A DNA stretch of 64,000 nucleotides, from the NCBI GenBank assembly GCA_022376515.1, contig WTXI01000133.1:36655-100654 (forward strand), read 5' to 3'. Source of the DNA: Lactifluus volemus. Taxonomy: Eukaryota > Basidiomycota > Agaricomycetes > Russulales > Russulaceae. This document shows, piece by piece, positions 48,185 through 59,774 of the stretch. The notes under the pieces were generated by a model. It was not told where the DNA came from and made no database searches. It was given only the letters and a program-made list of their open reading frames with translations. A program made the position numbers and the translations under genes. The number at the start of each line of letters is the position of its first letter. Within the stretch, counting starts at the first letter, position 1.

Positions 48185-49691
48185 ATGGAGTGCCAAAACT
48201 GCGAGTCGAGACAGCGGCAGTTCTATTGCAAGAATTGTATTAGAACACAGTAGGTCGCGTCAAAGTTGAGGTCCCCAATCCAGCTCATCAACCACACTCA
48301 GTATACGCGACTTTCGCTTGCAGATACAGCACGCTACTGCTGATCGCGATGAACAAGTACGCAAGGTTGTCGCCTCGATTGACACCATAACCGGTTCTCG
48401 CATACGGCGCGCCGATCTTTCATCCGCTCAAGAGAGGCTCGACGAAGTGAGCGAGGGACTCGTGAAGTTGCGCAAGGAGAACGAAAAAAGTGAGTCCTGC
48501 AGTTCCCTCACTCGTTTCGCGTCCTAACGACCTTCGTAGCCAGACAACGTCTTCGGGCCATACGTGAAAATCTTGCAACACGGCGAAGGACGCTCTCTCA
48601 GGCAAAGCTTCTTCCACCTGTCCCTCTAGATCCTCTCATTGCCCGCGAAGCTGTTCAGCTCAACACCCGTGCCGAGACGATCGCACGTGCGCGTAGTGGT
48701 CTTGTTTCGGAGCTCGTGGAGGTGTTCAATATAGTCGAGGTTGGCGGCCGCCCACCGATTGGTGGCAAGGCAGGTACCAAAGGCGAATGGACAATTGGTG
48801 ACCTTGTCTTACCCGTACCTGGGGACATTCGACGTACAGCTCTAATTTTTTTTTTTTCGTCTTTGTTTCTAAGCTTACTGTTAAACAGGATACCCTCCCG
48901 ACCATATCAACACCGTCATAACACACACCCTCCATTTCATAGGTCTTCTCACCTTCTACCTTGGTGTCCGCCTGCCATTCGAGATTACATGGACGGGGCG
49001 GAAGCTTGGTGTCGGACAACCTTGGATCCGCTCAATCAAAGGGACAGAATCTGGTAGTTGGGCAAAGTAAGCAGGCGTCCAAATCTTTCCTGTCACTTGA
49101 ATCCCTCTCTCTCTTTGACACGACGTTTCCTGACCGATCCAATAGGTGGACATCTGAGCATTGCCTCCACGTTTCTGCGTCATCTCCAGCACCGATTGCT
49201 GATGCTCCTACTGCACTGGCTCAGTCGACATCCGATTCGTATATAGAGACACAGCCCCCACCTACCCCATCGTCCTCTTTTACGACGGCATATGCGATGC
49301 TCCTGTACAACGTTTGCTATCTCGCCTACACGCAGGCCGTTGAGATTCCTCTTTCTCAGGCCGGCGATGTCCTTCTTAATCTCTGCGCTGTTTGTTGCTC
49401 CGCGGACCTCGGCCGGTCTGCTTTCCCTTCTTGTCCCTATGCGAATGAAGCGCTGATTATTCATGCAGTCGTTCTCACCAAACACACCCGTTACTTCCGC
49501 CGCCCACGCCGCCCAGCTTCCCCCTGGATTTTGCACAGCTACTCCAGGCCACCGCCGCCACTCCAACATCGCGGCCACGCCCGGCGCGACCACGCACTGT
49601 GGGGACACACAAGAACCGGAGCCACATACCTGAGGAAGACGAGTGGGACCTGCTGGACGATGCCGAAGCAGGTGCCGCCGAGTTCCCCTAG
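48185..49691 (+). CDS. ATG14: Autophagy protein Atg14 / Barkor-like PI3-kinase subunit
   Basis: About 400 residues in five or more exons. The N-terminus has the cysteine pairs typical of Atg14, C3/C6 and C15/C18 (MECQNCESRQRQFYCKNC), followed by a coiled coil (SSAQERLDEVSEGLVKLRKE, then RQRLRAIRENLATRRRTL). The core PF10186-like region has YPPDHINTVITHTLHFIGLL, GVRLPFEITWTGRKLG and AYAMLLYNVCYLAYTQ. After the last intron (GTCTGC near 49412) the protein continues FPLDFAQLLQ and ends with an acidic motif EEDEWDLLDD, 49691 being the last base. The product targets the Vps34 lipid-kinase complex I to autophagosome formation sites. A UVRAG/Vps38 relative is possible, but the N-terminal cysteines favour Atg14. 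All joints keep frame. Confidence 0.85.
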
Positions 49692-49699
49692 TACAAGCA

Positions 49700-52360
49700 C
49701 CTTTCCATCTTGTATCGCATTTTCTCTTTTGCTATCACCCCCTTTCGCACATCTGTCAATTGTAGCATATCTGCGCACGCATGTACCTTCTACTCTTCCT
49801 TCGCACACCCAAGCTATCTTTACAACTCGGTCACTAGATTTCTTGTTTGTTGTTCGCGTAATTACGGGGATGGTGTCACTGAAGCTGACAATAACTACTA
49901 TAGAGGTTAATGCACGGACGGATATGGGTAAGCGGCTGTATGAAGTTCAATTGCACGAAGGCAACAATAGAGGTGAAAAAGGCGAGGGCGTAGGTGTTCG
50001 GGGGCGATCCGGGGGTCATGAGACTGGCGGTCGACCTCCGAACGTCCCGAGGACTAGACTCTGTTGGGTAACATTGTTGTTCAAAGTCGGTGCCAACAGT
50101 TTCATAGACTACCTCAGAGGAGGCTCTAATAACAATATGGGTACATGAAGGGTGGTCACGGTGCCCCGGTTCCGGGATACAATGGAAGCTTGTGCGCATG
50201 AGGCTGTGAGGTCCCATTCGTCCCCGTGATCCGAGCCGATGAATCCCGTGCTGGAGTGCCACTCATCGATGGATGGAGAACAATGAGAACCACCTCACCG
50301 GGACAATCACTCCCACGGCTCTCCGGGCCATCGTTACAGTAGCGTCCATGCCGAACTAGATGAATTTTCGAAATTAGTATCACAACAAGGGTCGAACGGC
50401 ACTACCAAGTGCGTACATAATACCTGTAAATGAGTCAGCGTGCTAGTACGAGAGGTGATAAGTTGACGACGAAAGCACGGCGCTCAGAGCAGAGGGAAGG
50501 GGATCAGTTTGAAACGACCACTTCATCCACCAAAAACGGTTCACCCCCCTTCCTTGACATTGTTCCTTGTCTGCTGCTAGCCTCTGGCAGCCATCCGACC
50601 AACGGACGTGAACGTAACCCCATTGTTCCCATTGAATGCTTGGAACGGGGTCAGCGCTGGTCAGCTCTGGCACTCGGTCACAGTAAACCGTGCAAGACTG
50701 GCTCTAGCGACCAATGGAGCTATTCTGCGACAACCCCCATGTGTCCCAAAACATCATCCGCTGTCAGGGTGACAAACATACTATACTATGTGCGGATACA
50801 GCACGGCGATGGGCCATGGCGAAAAATGGCCGACTGAGGGAGTGGAACTTAGCATCATCTCATTTACTTTACGGCTTTGTGCGAGTCAAAATTAAAGTAT
50901 TGAGTTCTGTGAATTCTGGGGACCGTCATGATTTTGGTATCCAGACCCCATCGTTTAGCTAAGCGCGACCTTGATGATGCCCAATACTGTACGTTGATGC
51001 TGACGGGTACGTATGACATTCAACACATTCAATAGTGTGTTATTTGAAAAGTTCGGTGCAGTGGGTCAGTGACCCAAATTGAGCGTTGTCACGGATGAAA
51101 TTCGATGAAATTTTAGCACGAGGTATGCTATCTCTGAGTATCTCATACAGAGGACAAATTCCTGAGAAAAAAACGGGGGTCTGCCCTTGGACATCAGATG
51201 TGTGGGACCCTATTTGTTCAATGCGCCACTCCGCGTCCGTTCGAGATCAGTTTATTGCCCTTGATGATTGGAGATTTTACAAACTCTATTTATCCGTGGG
51301 ACCTTATAGAAATTGGCGAACGACTCCGGCAGTGTAAGCTTCTCGGAAGTTGACGCGACCCGTTCGACGCTCACTTTCACCGGGCACGGGGATCATGCCC
51401 CTATAGGCCGCAGCCACAATAAACCTCTCACACATAATTCTCAAACATCATTATTCGAAAGCGCGCATCGAAGCCCCAGGGTTGCATTTGCGGCGCAATG
51501 CGTTACTTTTGAGGGTTGTACGACGCACGTACACCGGGTGCAAAAGATTGTCTGGCGACCCAGGACGTAAAAGAAGAGGTTTCTATGAATCGGGTGGGGC
51601 GAGGCGCTGGAAGCAAGCGACTTTTTTTTTTTTTTGTGAAAATTTAGTTTTTGGGTGTGGATGAACTTACCATCAGGTACCCATGCCTGTAATCAGGTAC
51701 TTTTTACAGCGCCATCCAGGGCTACAGTACAGTGAATACCGTATACGTCGAACCAACCGACGGGGATCAAGAAGCAAATGACTGAAAGTGGCGAGACTGT
51801 CGCCAGTTAAGTTAGTCGGGCAAGTCTTTGACACGTGGCGATGACGTCTCAGGAGTAGTATCTAATTACTAATTTCCTTATAATGGTATAGCAGATCTTT
51901 GGGGGTCCGTGCGACAATCGTGTATCGTGGCATTAATCCCGTACTGCGGCAACATGGCGACTGAGAGGTTCAAAAAGTAAGATCTTGTAACTTTGAAATC
52001 AATTTTTTAGCATTTTTAAAGTTTTTTTTTTTTTTTTTCATCTCTCACGGGTCACGGTCACCAGTTGAGGCGTTTATCACAGATCACAGATAACTTACTC
52101 AATACGAGCAAAAGGAGCATGTAGCACATGAAATCTCACGTTCCAATGTGCTGGCTATGAGAGTTATTTTAAAAGAATTTTAATTGGCATGGCGAGGCAA
52201 GGCGAAGCTCAGCGATGTGGTGGTTTTTCAAGTTTTCGGTATATGGGGTTCGAACGTTTGAACTACAAGACGATATACGATCATTGAAAACATTCCTGCA
52301 TCGACTATAAATTTTATGAAGAATTAATCGATTATCATCAAATATGCAATAGGCAAATCA
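49700..52360. other. Gene-free gap with poly(T) tracts
   Basis: No gene recognised. T-runs lie at about 51629-51642 and 52021-52039. Open frames such as 50430-50837 lack motifs, introns or any family resemblance. Confidence 0.45.
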
Positions 52361-52372
52361 TACACCCCGACT

Positions 52373-54481
52373 CTAGGCGAGCGGTCTCCACCCATCGCTT
52401 GCTGGCCATTTCATCTCGTCGCGCTCTAGCGAACCACGACGTCCTGGCGGCTCTGCATCTACTCCAAGCCCATCCTCGCTACTCGAGGCACTCGGCACTC
52501 CGCCACTTTCTCTTCTCTCTGCAATAAGCCGCTCGTCCTTGTCCAGCGCGGGAACCCACCCACGACGGCTGAAGCCCGCTTCCGCTTTGTACCGTACGGC
52601 CGAAAGCGTGTCCCGCATGTCATCCCATAAAGGTTCACGGGTCGATAGCGACAAGTGGCGGGGCAACCGTGCAAAGGACGTTGACGCCGAGGTAGCTGGA
52701 GTTGCATGCAGAGAGACGGGTGTCTGAGTTGACGAACTAGCCCCAGGTGGCGGCAGCACCTGCACGCTTTCAGGACGCCGGCGCCGCGGGATAGGAGGTG
52801 GTGATGAGTGGTTAACTGACTTGGATCGCGCCAATCGTGCTGAAGAGGGTGAAGAGAGGGCAGTAGAGTCTGTATTATGCTCTGATTGGGTTGACTGGCG
52901 ATTTGGATGCACAGGGGGCGGAAGATCCGTCGTTGGCCGCGAGGGCGACGGGGGGGAACGTGACCGGGACAGTGGCAACGAACGAGGTTGAGACGGGGAA
53001 CGTGAACGTTGGAACATCCGATGGGAGGTAAGGCTTGCACCGGCCACTTGCTCGAATGAGCGTGTCGACGTGACCGACGCAGTTGGGCTGACACGTGGGC
53101 GAGGTGGGAGTACAGGAATAGTTGGCCCTGCACCGTCCACGGAGGGACGCAAGTTCCCGGCGCCTACACCGGAGCGCTTGGATGGACTGCCGTTTTGCGT
53201 AGAGCTTTTGAGAACCTGTAGGACACGCTCCTGCTCACGTTGTGCTTCAATACGCTTTGCTTCTTGACCCGCTTTGCTAGCTTGAAGGGATTGCTGCATG
53301 AGAGCAGTCGTCAGATGGGGAACTTTTGCGGCAAGTAGTTGTGGGGTGGCCTGGATGAAGCACCTGTTGTGGATGCAAGGAGATGGGCTGAGCGTGGTGG
53401 AGGGAGAGGCGGGGCCTTGCGAGGTGGGAGAGGTGGCAACTTGCGCTCAGGCGAAGAGTTTAATTTGCGGCAGCGGCTGCAGTGCGAGGGACAAATGGGT
53501 TGGATGAATGATGTTGAGGGTAAGGAAGAGCCGTCATCGGTGGTGGTGAGGACTGCGGTCTCTCGGGAACTATGGTAGGAGAAGAAGAGATGGTGGCTGA
53601 ACGGAGATCGGGGTGAATAGGAGGTTGAGAATGTTCATGGACATGGGCTGTGGGCGTGAACGGGTTGGTGTCAGACGTTGGGACATCGAAAACACCACCA
53701 GCTGAGAATTGACGTCGTCGGGGCGGAGCGGGAAAAGGATTGGACGGGTGGTCATTAACGGGTCGTGTCGGGGATGCAGGTTCGTTATATGATGTGTTCA
53801 GGCGAACTGTGAAATGAAAAATAAGCATTTTTTTTCGTCATGAACATATATTTTCCTGAGGACAAAGAGGCTACCCGCCGGTTGGGCTACCAAACGCTGC
53901 AAACTATTGTAACGCAGGTACGGACGTGTAAGGCATGATGTGTGCATAAAAGGAGCTGGCTAGTCACTCCAGGTGAAGCAAAGTGCCGTCGAGATAGACA
54001 GCGGGCGCTAGTCACCGCTCCAAGGACGCACAGAATGGGTGCGGTCACAGGTAATGTTCCACGAGCATGACAAGAGTCAAGAGTGAAAAACGAACCTTGT
54101 TTGAACACGAGGTTTCTGTCAAGCTCTGCGCCACCGCGAACGTGCAACACAAGGCGTAGGAGGGCAAAAAACTGGCCTCTGCTGAGGACAGGATCCTGCC
54201 CTGGACTTGGAGAGAATAGGCGTAGGATCTGAGTCGTTACACTAAATGATGGTAACTCTAGACGAAAAGGGGAAACGTACGGCGTCAAGATCAGTGACGG
54301 GAAGGTCAGAGTAGCGGCCTCGGAGCCATGCGCGAGCTTCGCGAACGGAAACTGTCTGCTTCTCATAATCATGGTCAGTTGAGAGGGGGAGATCGGATGC
54401 GATTAGGTCGGTGAAAGATGAAGTGAAAAGGGTATATTCCTCATCGTTAAGTGCTGAGACGTGGAGAAATAGAGAGCGCAT
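52373..54481 (-). CDS. EH-like, proline-rich endocytic adaptor candidate
   Basis: Minus-strand gene with five or so exons. The first two (54481-54283 and about 54240-54098) read as one EF-hand/EH-type module: EYTLFTSSFTDLIASDLPL, VREARAWLRGRYSDLPVTDL, LRLFSPSPG and LSRGQFFALLRLVLHVRG. A long intron follows, then NPFPAPPRRRQF and NPFTPT, repeated NPF motifs that bind EH domains in other proteins, and PPLPPRKAPPLPPPR, an SH3-type ligand. The last exon has a charged helix (EAKRIEAQREQERVLQVLK) and a Ser/Pro-rich tail ending at 52373. Two joints (about 53440-53492 and 53281-53363) need weak but GT-AG introns. The likely role is in endocytosis or at the cell cortex, related in style to fungal EH/IRS4-like proteins. 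Identity is tentative. Confidence 0.55.
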
Positions 54482-54542
54482 GGGTGATGGGAGAAAGTAC
54501 AGTACGTACTGCGCGTGGCGGACGGCGTGTGGCGACGTGAGC

Positions 54543-54575
54543 TTGGGCGTGGGCGTGGGCGTGGGCGTGGGTGCG
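54543..54575. repeat. Hexamer tandem repeat (GGGCGT)n
   Basis: Four tandem copies of GGGCGT plus a partial copy lie about 60 bases upstream of the ATG of the EH-like gene. The G-runs could act as a GC-box-like binding site or form a quadruplex. Function is inferred only from position. Confidence 0.6.
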
Positions 54576-54675
54576 GAGACAAAACTGACAGCGATTACAA
54601 ACTGCCCCTGAACCTTCGGCTTTTACCGTATCTTACAGGGATACTATTTACCAAAATTCATTTATATCACTCCAT

Positions 54676-55060
54676 CTTTTTTAGTTGATAGGGTCCATCA
54701 TGTACTGCTGAAAGCCAAAAACATTGTCCTCATCCATGATACCCTCCGCACCGAGTCGACGTAGTACCCTAACCGTCCAACCTTGGCAGTTCTCGGCCCC
54801 GTGGCGGCGGTTACAGGCCACGGCGTTGATTCTGGGATACTGGTTGTCGGTCAGGTTGGAATTGGCGTTTGATGCCAGGAGAAGGAAGCAGTATTGAAGA
54901 GGTCGACGTCACTGGCGTGGGAATAGTGTATTCACTCGGCATCGCCCTTCAACTTCACTTGCCACGCTTGGCCCCTCGTCATCCCCTTGGTGCTGATACG
55001 AGCAGCGTATAGAGACCAGTGTTTTGGGCTCTCTTTCTGCATCCGAGTGTACTGCGAGGT
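54676..55060 (-). pseudogene. DUF6540-like fragment
   Basis: On the minus strand one frame reads HWSLYAARISTKGMTRGQAW, then GDAE followed by an in-frame stop, then DVDLFNTASFSWHQ. After a frame change it gives NCQGWTVRVLRRLGAEGIMD and a normal-looking end FGFQQYMMDPIN. The pair 'HWxL..' near the start and 'NCQ.W...VL..L...GI' near the end resembles the fungal DUF6540 family of unknown function. With a stop and a shift it looks broken, though an unusual intron could hide part of this. Confidence 0.5.
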
Positions 55061-55099
55061 GCAGTTTCAGGGGCTCAACCACGGGCTCCAATTGCTCCC

Positions 55100-56440
55100 A
55101 CTCTCCAATCTGTTGCCAGTGTGAAAGTCGACCCTACAGCTCCACTGTGTACATCTGAAACGTAATGTACTGTCTGTCGCGACGTGTTTTATCTTCGACG
55201 ACATATCGTTCAGAATCTGCCATCTTGCTCGATGATTGAGAGCAAGGTATCGTGCTGACCAACGAGTGCCTGTATTTGGTTGATCTTCAAGTTTCAGAGC
55301 GTCATGTATGGGAAAGTCCTCCAATTTTTGCTGACAGTTAACACTTTGACTTCAAAGAATGCCAGCTCGCATGGCAGCCTAGATGCATTGTGGAACTGGT
55401 CCAGCCTGATGTTGTAGTCAACTGTGGTAAGGTCCGGCCTTCCGAGGAGGCCTCGTCAAGGAACATGCCCCAATTCCCGAGCCTTACAGATCATCCTATG
55501 AATACACATGGCGTTGCTGATTCTGGCGAGCTGTATATGAGCTTCGTCCGAGGAACGACGCTTAAATCCGCATGGGCGAGTTCGACGATACGTCCAAAGG
55601 ACACATTTTACCAGGAGATCTAGGACCTCATTGCTCAGATCCGCACTATCCGCCATCCTAAGCATCTCCGTAACAATTTATATTGCGCCGCCGACGGTTC
55701 TCCTCGCCGCCGCGATCCGCTGCTCGGCAGTAGCACAGATAGGGCACCGACAAGACTTGTCGCGAACGCATCAATGCATGTTATATAAACCACCTGGACT
55801 CTCATACCGCGATGGTACGAACCTCCCCAACCTGCTCCCACGCTCTGATACGTCACTTTACGCACGGCGACACCGGCCCACGGAACATCATGGTTGACCC
55901 AAACGGCCACATTCCTTGATTGGGAATTTTCCCAAATGGCGAAGCCATGGTACGAGCGAGAAAAAGACTAGCAGCATTTGGATGGAACGCACCAAATCCA
56001 AGCCGTATTGAAGATGCGAAACTGGCGTTTGCGTGAGGTATGGAAGAACCATTTGGTGGTGTGAGCAGCCGGTACCCGGGCCATGCTTTACCCTCGTGTT
56101 GTAAGTACCTTGGCTGACGCTCAATGAGGCAGGTACCTTCGATTGAAGGAACAGGTTTCACTGCCTCGTTAAGTGGTCCGCGCTCTCGCAGTAAGACATT
56201 CATGTACATAATGGCTTCTAATATCACGGGCGATTTGTACTTGGCGTGATTATTCACAGAGTTGGAGCCATTATCAACTCAACCCTCCTGATTCGTTACG
56301 CTGGCTGCCTCTGCATGCATAGTAGCATTTCGACACAGGGAAGCTTGTTGCTTATGTTTGAAGCACGATACCAACGAGACGACTTGAGGGACATGCCCTT
56401 GAACAGAGGCGTCAAGGGATGAAACATACACAGGTAGAAA
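55100..56440. other. Gene-free gap, weak minus-strand scraps
   Basis: A minus-strand piece at about 55650-55460 (DLSNEVLDLLVKCVLW) and another near 56240-55860 look mildly coding-like, but no motif or exon chain supports a gene. Confidence 0.35.
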
Positions 56441-56447
56441 GGCCGTA

Positions 56448-57653
56448 TCACAACAGCGAGTCTAGCTTGCTCAAAACCTCTAACACACCGGCAACGAGCT
56501 CACATCCTGTGTCTTCATCTCCGCCGACCATCTCTTTGCGCACCTCTCCAAGCAATCCGAGCACTGCTTCGCGTCCATCGCTACCAGAGCTGCCCATCGC
56601 GATCCGGGGACCCTCCCGTTTTTTGGATCCAGTGCTGCTCGAGGAGCTGCTGCCAAATGGCCATGCAGCAAATTCAGCAAGGATATCGTCGCAACGCGCA
56701 AAGGCAATCTCGCGTTCCTCATACCCCAATTTTGCAAACGCGTTGTCGAGAACGCTGGCAGCATAGGCGGAACATGCGAGGCAGACAGCCCGCAGCGCAC
56801 GCATCTGCGTGCCCGGTGCCTCAAATGCAGTGGATGGGACAGCTGACGTACTGGCGGTGAGAAGAGCGACGACGCGCGAGACGACGGCATCCTTGACGCG
56901 GAGGTCAGCGACTGGGTGCGTGGCCATATCAAAGAGAAGAAAGTTGCGTTTCTCTGTGCGAAGGACACCCTTGTCGACAAGTCCCTTTGCAAGACGCTCG
57001 CGAACTTGCTTCAATTGATAGCCAATTTTGAGGACGTTCCATGTCTCGCCTGCGATAACGTGCGGCAGATGTCAGGCACTTCGCAGTAGTAAGGGCAAGA
57101 GGACGTACCCGAGAGAAGATCGACCCATGAATTAATGGACATGCGCTCCGACTCTTGTGCCTTCATCATGCGGAGCGTCTCATCGAGGATGGTCTCACCG
57201 GTCTGTCGGTCATCGACAACCTCGACTAGACGCTCAGTAAGAGGAAATCTACGACGATTTGGATCTTTGTGAACAGCAATGCGGCGTCGAAGGGCGAGTT
57301 CGATGAGTATACAGCCGCGCAACGCGTATGAAATGTTATCGTTCCAGAAAGAGAGGTAACCCTACATTGGTTCAAGTCGGGAAACTATGTGTTTTAGCAT
57401 GCGAACTTGCCTGACGGTCTTTTAGACCAAGGAGCAGGACCTCCTCCATGAGGGTTAGAGGGGGTATCTTCCCACCTGCCCTTGACTCTTCTTCATCACG
57501 TTCGAGATCGCGTGGGTCAAAGGCAACCTTGTTACCCCCGGCGAAAGCAGAACCGGCATGAGATGTGAATGTTGATGACGATGGCTCTGAAGAAGAGGTG
57601 GATACTGGACCGGTGTTGACTCTCCGCCTAGATAGGCCTGAAGCTTCGGTCAT
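56448..57653 (-). CDS. VPS74: Golgi phosphoprotein 3 / Vps74
   Basis: Three exons encode about 360 residues of the GPP34 fold. After a Ser-rich N-terminus the core begins [18 protein letters not shown], continues [20 protein letters not shown] and [20 protein letters not shown], then [20 protein letters not shown] and [20 protein letters not shown]. The C-terminal helices end [11 protein letters not shown] at 56448. The product binds phosphatidylinositol-4-phosphate on Golgi membranes and retains glycosyltransferases. The first intron uses a GC donor (CAG|GCAAGT near 57411, acceptor TAG near 57363); the second is GT-AG (about 57055-57109). The start at 57653 is the first ATG in frame. A Ser-rich loop ([11 protein letters not shown]) enlarges the C-terminal half. 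Intact. Confidence 0.92.
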
Positions 57654-57829
57654 TGCGTCGCGCTACGGTGAGCGTGAGTGGAAAAGTAAGGAGTAATAGG
57701 CTTGAACTCAACAAAATAAAGTAAAGGTGGACTTGGCTTAGCTTCGCTAAGGCAGTGCCGACTACCAATGTCGGCCCAGAATTAATTGTTTATAAATATA
57801 TATATAAATAAACAAAGTCTCATGTTCGA

Positions 57830-57913
57830 GACCCCGTAGCTCAGTGGTAGAGCGTGAGATTCCAGCATTGTATTGCTTCCTCAAGGCCATCCGTTCAATC
57901 CGGGTCGGGGTCA
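57830..57913 (+). tRNA. tRNA-Trp (anticodon CCA) with 12-base intron
   Basis: The acceptor arms GACCCCG and CGGGGTC pair fully, with A at the discriminator (57913). The D arm is GCTC-AGTGGTA-GAGC, and the T arm ATCCG-TTCAATC-CGGGT also pairs. The anticodon CCA is at 57862-57864 after T33, and an intron at 57866-57877 follows G37, the standard place. Without it the tRNA has 72 bases before any CCA. The anticodon stem TGAGA/CCTCA has one A-C mismatch next to the loop. TTTT at 57915-57918 is a Pol III terminator. The GACC-CG start and CGGGGTC end are shared with eukaryotic tRNA-Trp. Confidence 0.88.
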
Positions 57914-58037
57914 CTTTTCTCCTTTGCTCTTTTTTCGTCACTTTTCGTCGCTGTCAGCCACGCCTCGCGTGCGTTCATTCCACATCCCAGGAGAGTACTG
58001 ATCGTTTGGGAAGTATCCTTGTTTGTTTTCTTTTCAG

Positions 58038-59026
58038 GTTTGGTCTGAGCCACGATGGTGATATCGATCTTTCCATACGCCGACCCTGCTTTGTGTACCT
58101 CTTCACGGTAAGCCCTTATGTGTCAACTCGAACAGAGTAACACCTCTCGACACAATTTCTGTGCCACTTAACATTCAGAATAATCAGGTGGTGACGAACA
58201 GGGCGAGAAAGGCGACTCGGAGTAGCATTGACGGTGGACTTTGGCACATCGTGGCGCAGGTAGAAGAGGATTATGTCTCGAGAGCACTCTCGCACATTGA
58301 CCTCGTGGTGTACTTGAGGACGGGGCCTCGCACCACAGACGATCTTGCCTCCTTTATGCAAGGCCTTATGGGCTCCTCATTGGGCCCTAGACCCCCTCCA
58401 GGTCCTTACTGACGAGCCCAATAATTCCAAATACCACACAGGACACATCACACGCACCTTTATATGATCGTGCGATTATATTGGCATCCGGAGGAGTGGG
58501 TAAGTTCTGGGCAAGCTAAGACGTGGTTCATCATCTCGCAAGGTAGTGCATATATACAAGGACTGACGTCTGTAGGTGGGCGGACGTCTCTCGCTTCATC
58601 TCCGCTCGCCACTCGCGAGAATGTCACAATGTATCTAACTCGGTTTTCTCAAAGTTCTCGAGTCACGCATTTGCATTTAATGAGCCGTCTCTGCTCCAGC
58701 TTCTGAACTTAATTTCCGCCTCACCCCAAGCTCAACGCTTCCCCTGATCACAGGGCCCTTTATTTGAGGATGTCTGTTTATCATACCTCGCATCGCAACC
58801 TGTGATATTTTCCGCGCCCGTTTCCGGAATATTCTCACCGACGGAAGTAGCCGGTGTGATACGGAGTGAAAAAGGGTGCGTACGTTGTGAAGCATGTGCT
58901 ATATGCTCTGTGAATCATCGAGGACTCGTCTCTGCAGTCAGTTCTGAATTGTGCCAGTGTCATGATTCAGCGTTCAACGCTGATCTTGGCCAAAAAGTTT
59001 GCGTTGGGCAGCTACTTTTGTTCTAA
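58038..59026 (+). CDS. Unrecognised multi-exon coding region
   Basis: An exon at 58038-58107 (GLSHDGDIDLSIRRPCFVYL) joins by a GT-AG intron to 58179-58412 (NNQVVTNRARKATRSSIDGG, VAQVEEDYVSRALSHIDLVV, ending RPPPGPY). Further right, about 58755-59026 reads FEDVCLSYLASQPVIFSAPV and VAGVIRSEKG, probably another gene or later exons. No start ATG was found between the tRNA and 58038, so the 5' end is unresolved. The family is not recognised. It may be one gene with alternative ends or a decayed gene. Confidence 0.35.
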
Positions 59027-59029
59027 TAT

Positions 59030-59770
59030 GACGTTACCTTCTCTCTACTAGATGGCCGTCAAACCCAACTGTAGCACGTAACGTCGGTAAGGAGCGACGA
59101 GTGACTGACTCGTGTGAGAATTAGCTGGGACCAGTGCTCTCCATCACGCGCTCATTTTTCGTCCCCATCCTTTACCCTGACATCCGGCGCACTTGCCCTA
59201 GCCATGTCTCCATGGTTTTCCAGATAATCCCACGAAATTCGAGTCACAGCTCTCAGCGCGCTCAGCAACGTCATCGCAACGTGTAATCCTAAAACTTTAT
59301 GTGTTCAGGCGTCCACTCGCTCACTAAGGTCGACACGTTTCTGTTTTCTCGCATGTCTCGTGACATCAGGATACCCACATCCAATATCCTTTGCCAAAAA
59401 TCGACTTGCCGTATTCGGCAATGCACGCCTCGCGGTCTGCGCCCTCTCGACAGGCCATCAGCTCTTCCCATCATCTACCACTTTTCTTGAGAAATGGGGG
59501 TTCCCAGGCCACGAGGCGTCAATAAGGAAGCCGTGATATACGACGAGGGTTTTCACTGTGCGTGCATATGGGACAGCCGTTTTCTTTGCGTCAATGAGGC
59601 CTACTTGCCATGAGGGCAGCAGGCAAGGTATATCTTCTCTGTCTGCTCTTTCAACGTCTTTCTTGACTCTCAGCCCTTTATAGCCTTGCAGAGCCCCATT
59701 CTATCAGCCTCCCTTTCCCCACCTAAACCTCTCAGTCGTCAACCCTTGCACCGCACTTCCACTCTCGCAC
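59030..59770. other. Intergenic, no gene seen
   Basis: No motif or exon chain. The right part is pyrimidine-rich and is probably the promoter and leader of the gene that starts at 59775. Confidence 0.4.
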
Positions 59771-59774
59771 AATC

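Noticed and set aside
50430..50837. 135-codon open frame in the 49.7-52.4 kb gap
   Set aside because: No motif, no family resemblance and typical non-coding composition; open by chance.
53281..53492. Two apparent frameshifts in the EH-like gene
   Set aside because: Both can be explained by small GT-AG introns (53440-53492 and 53281-53363) that restore frame, so I do not call the gene broken.
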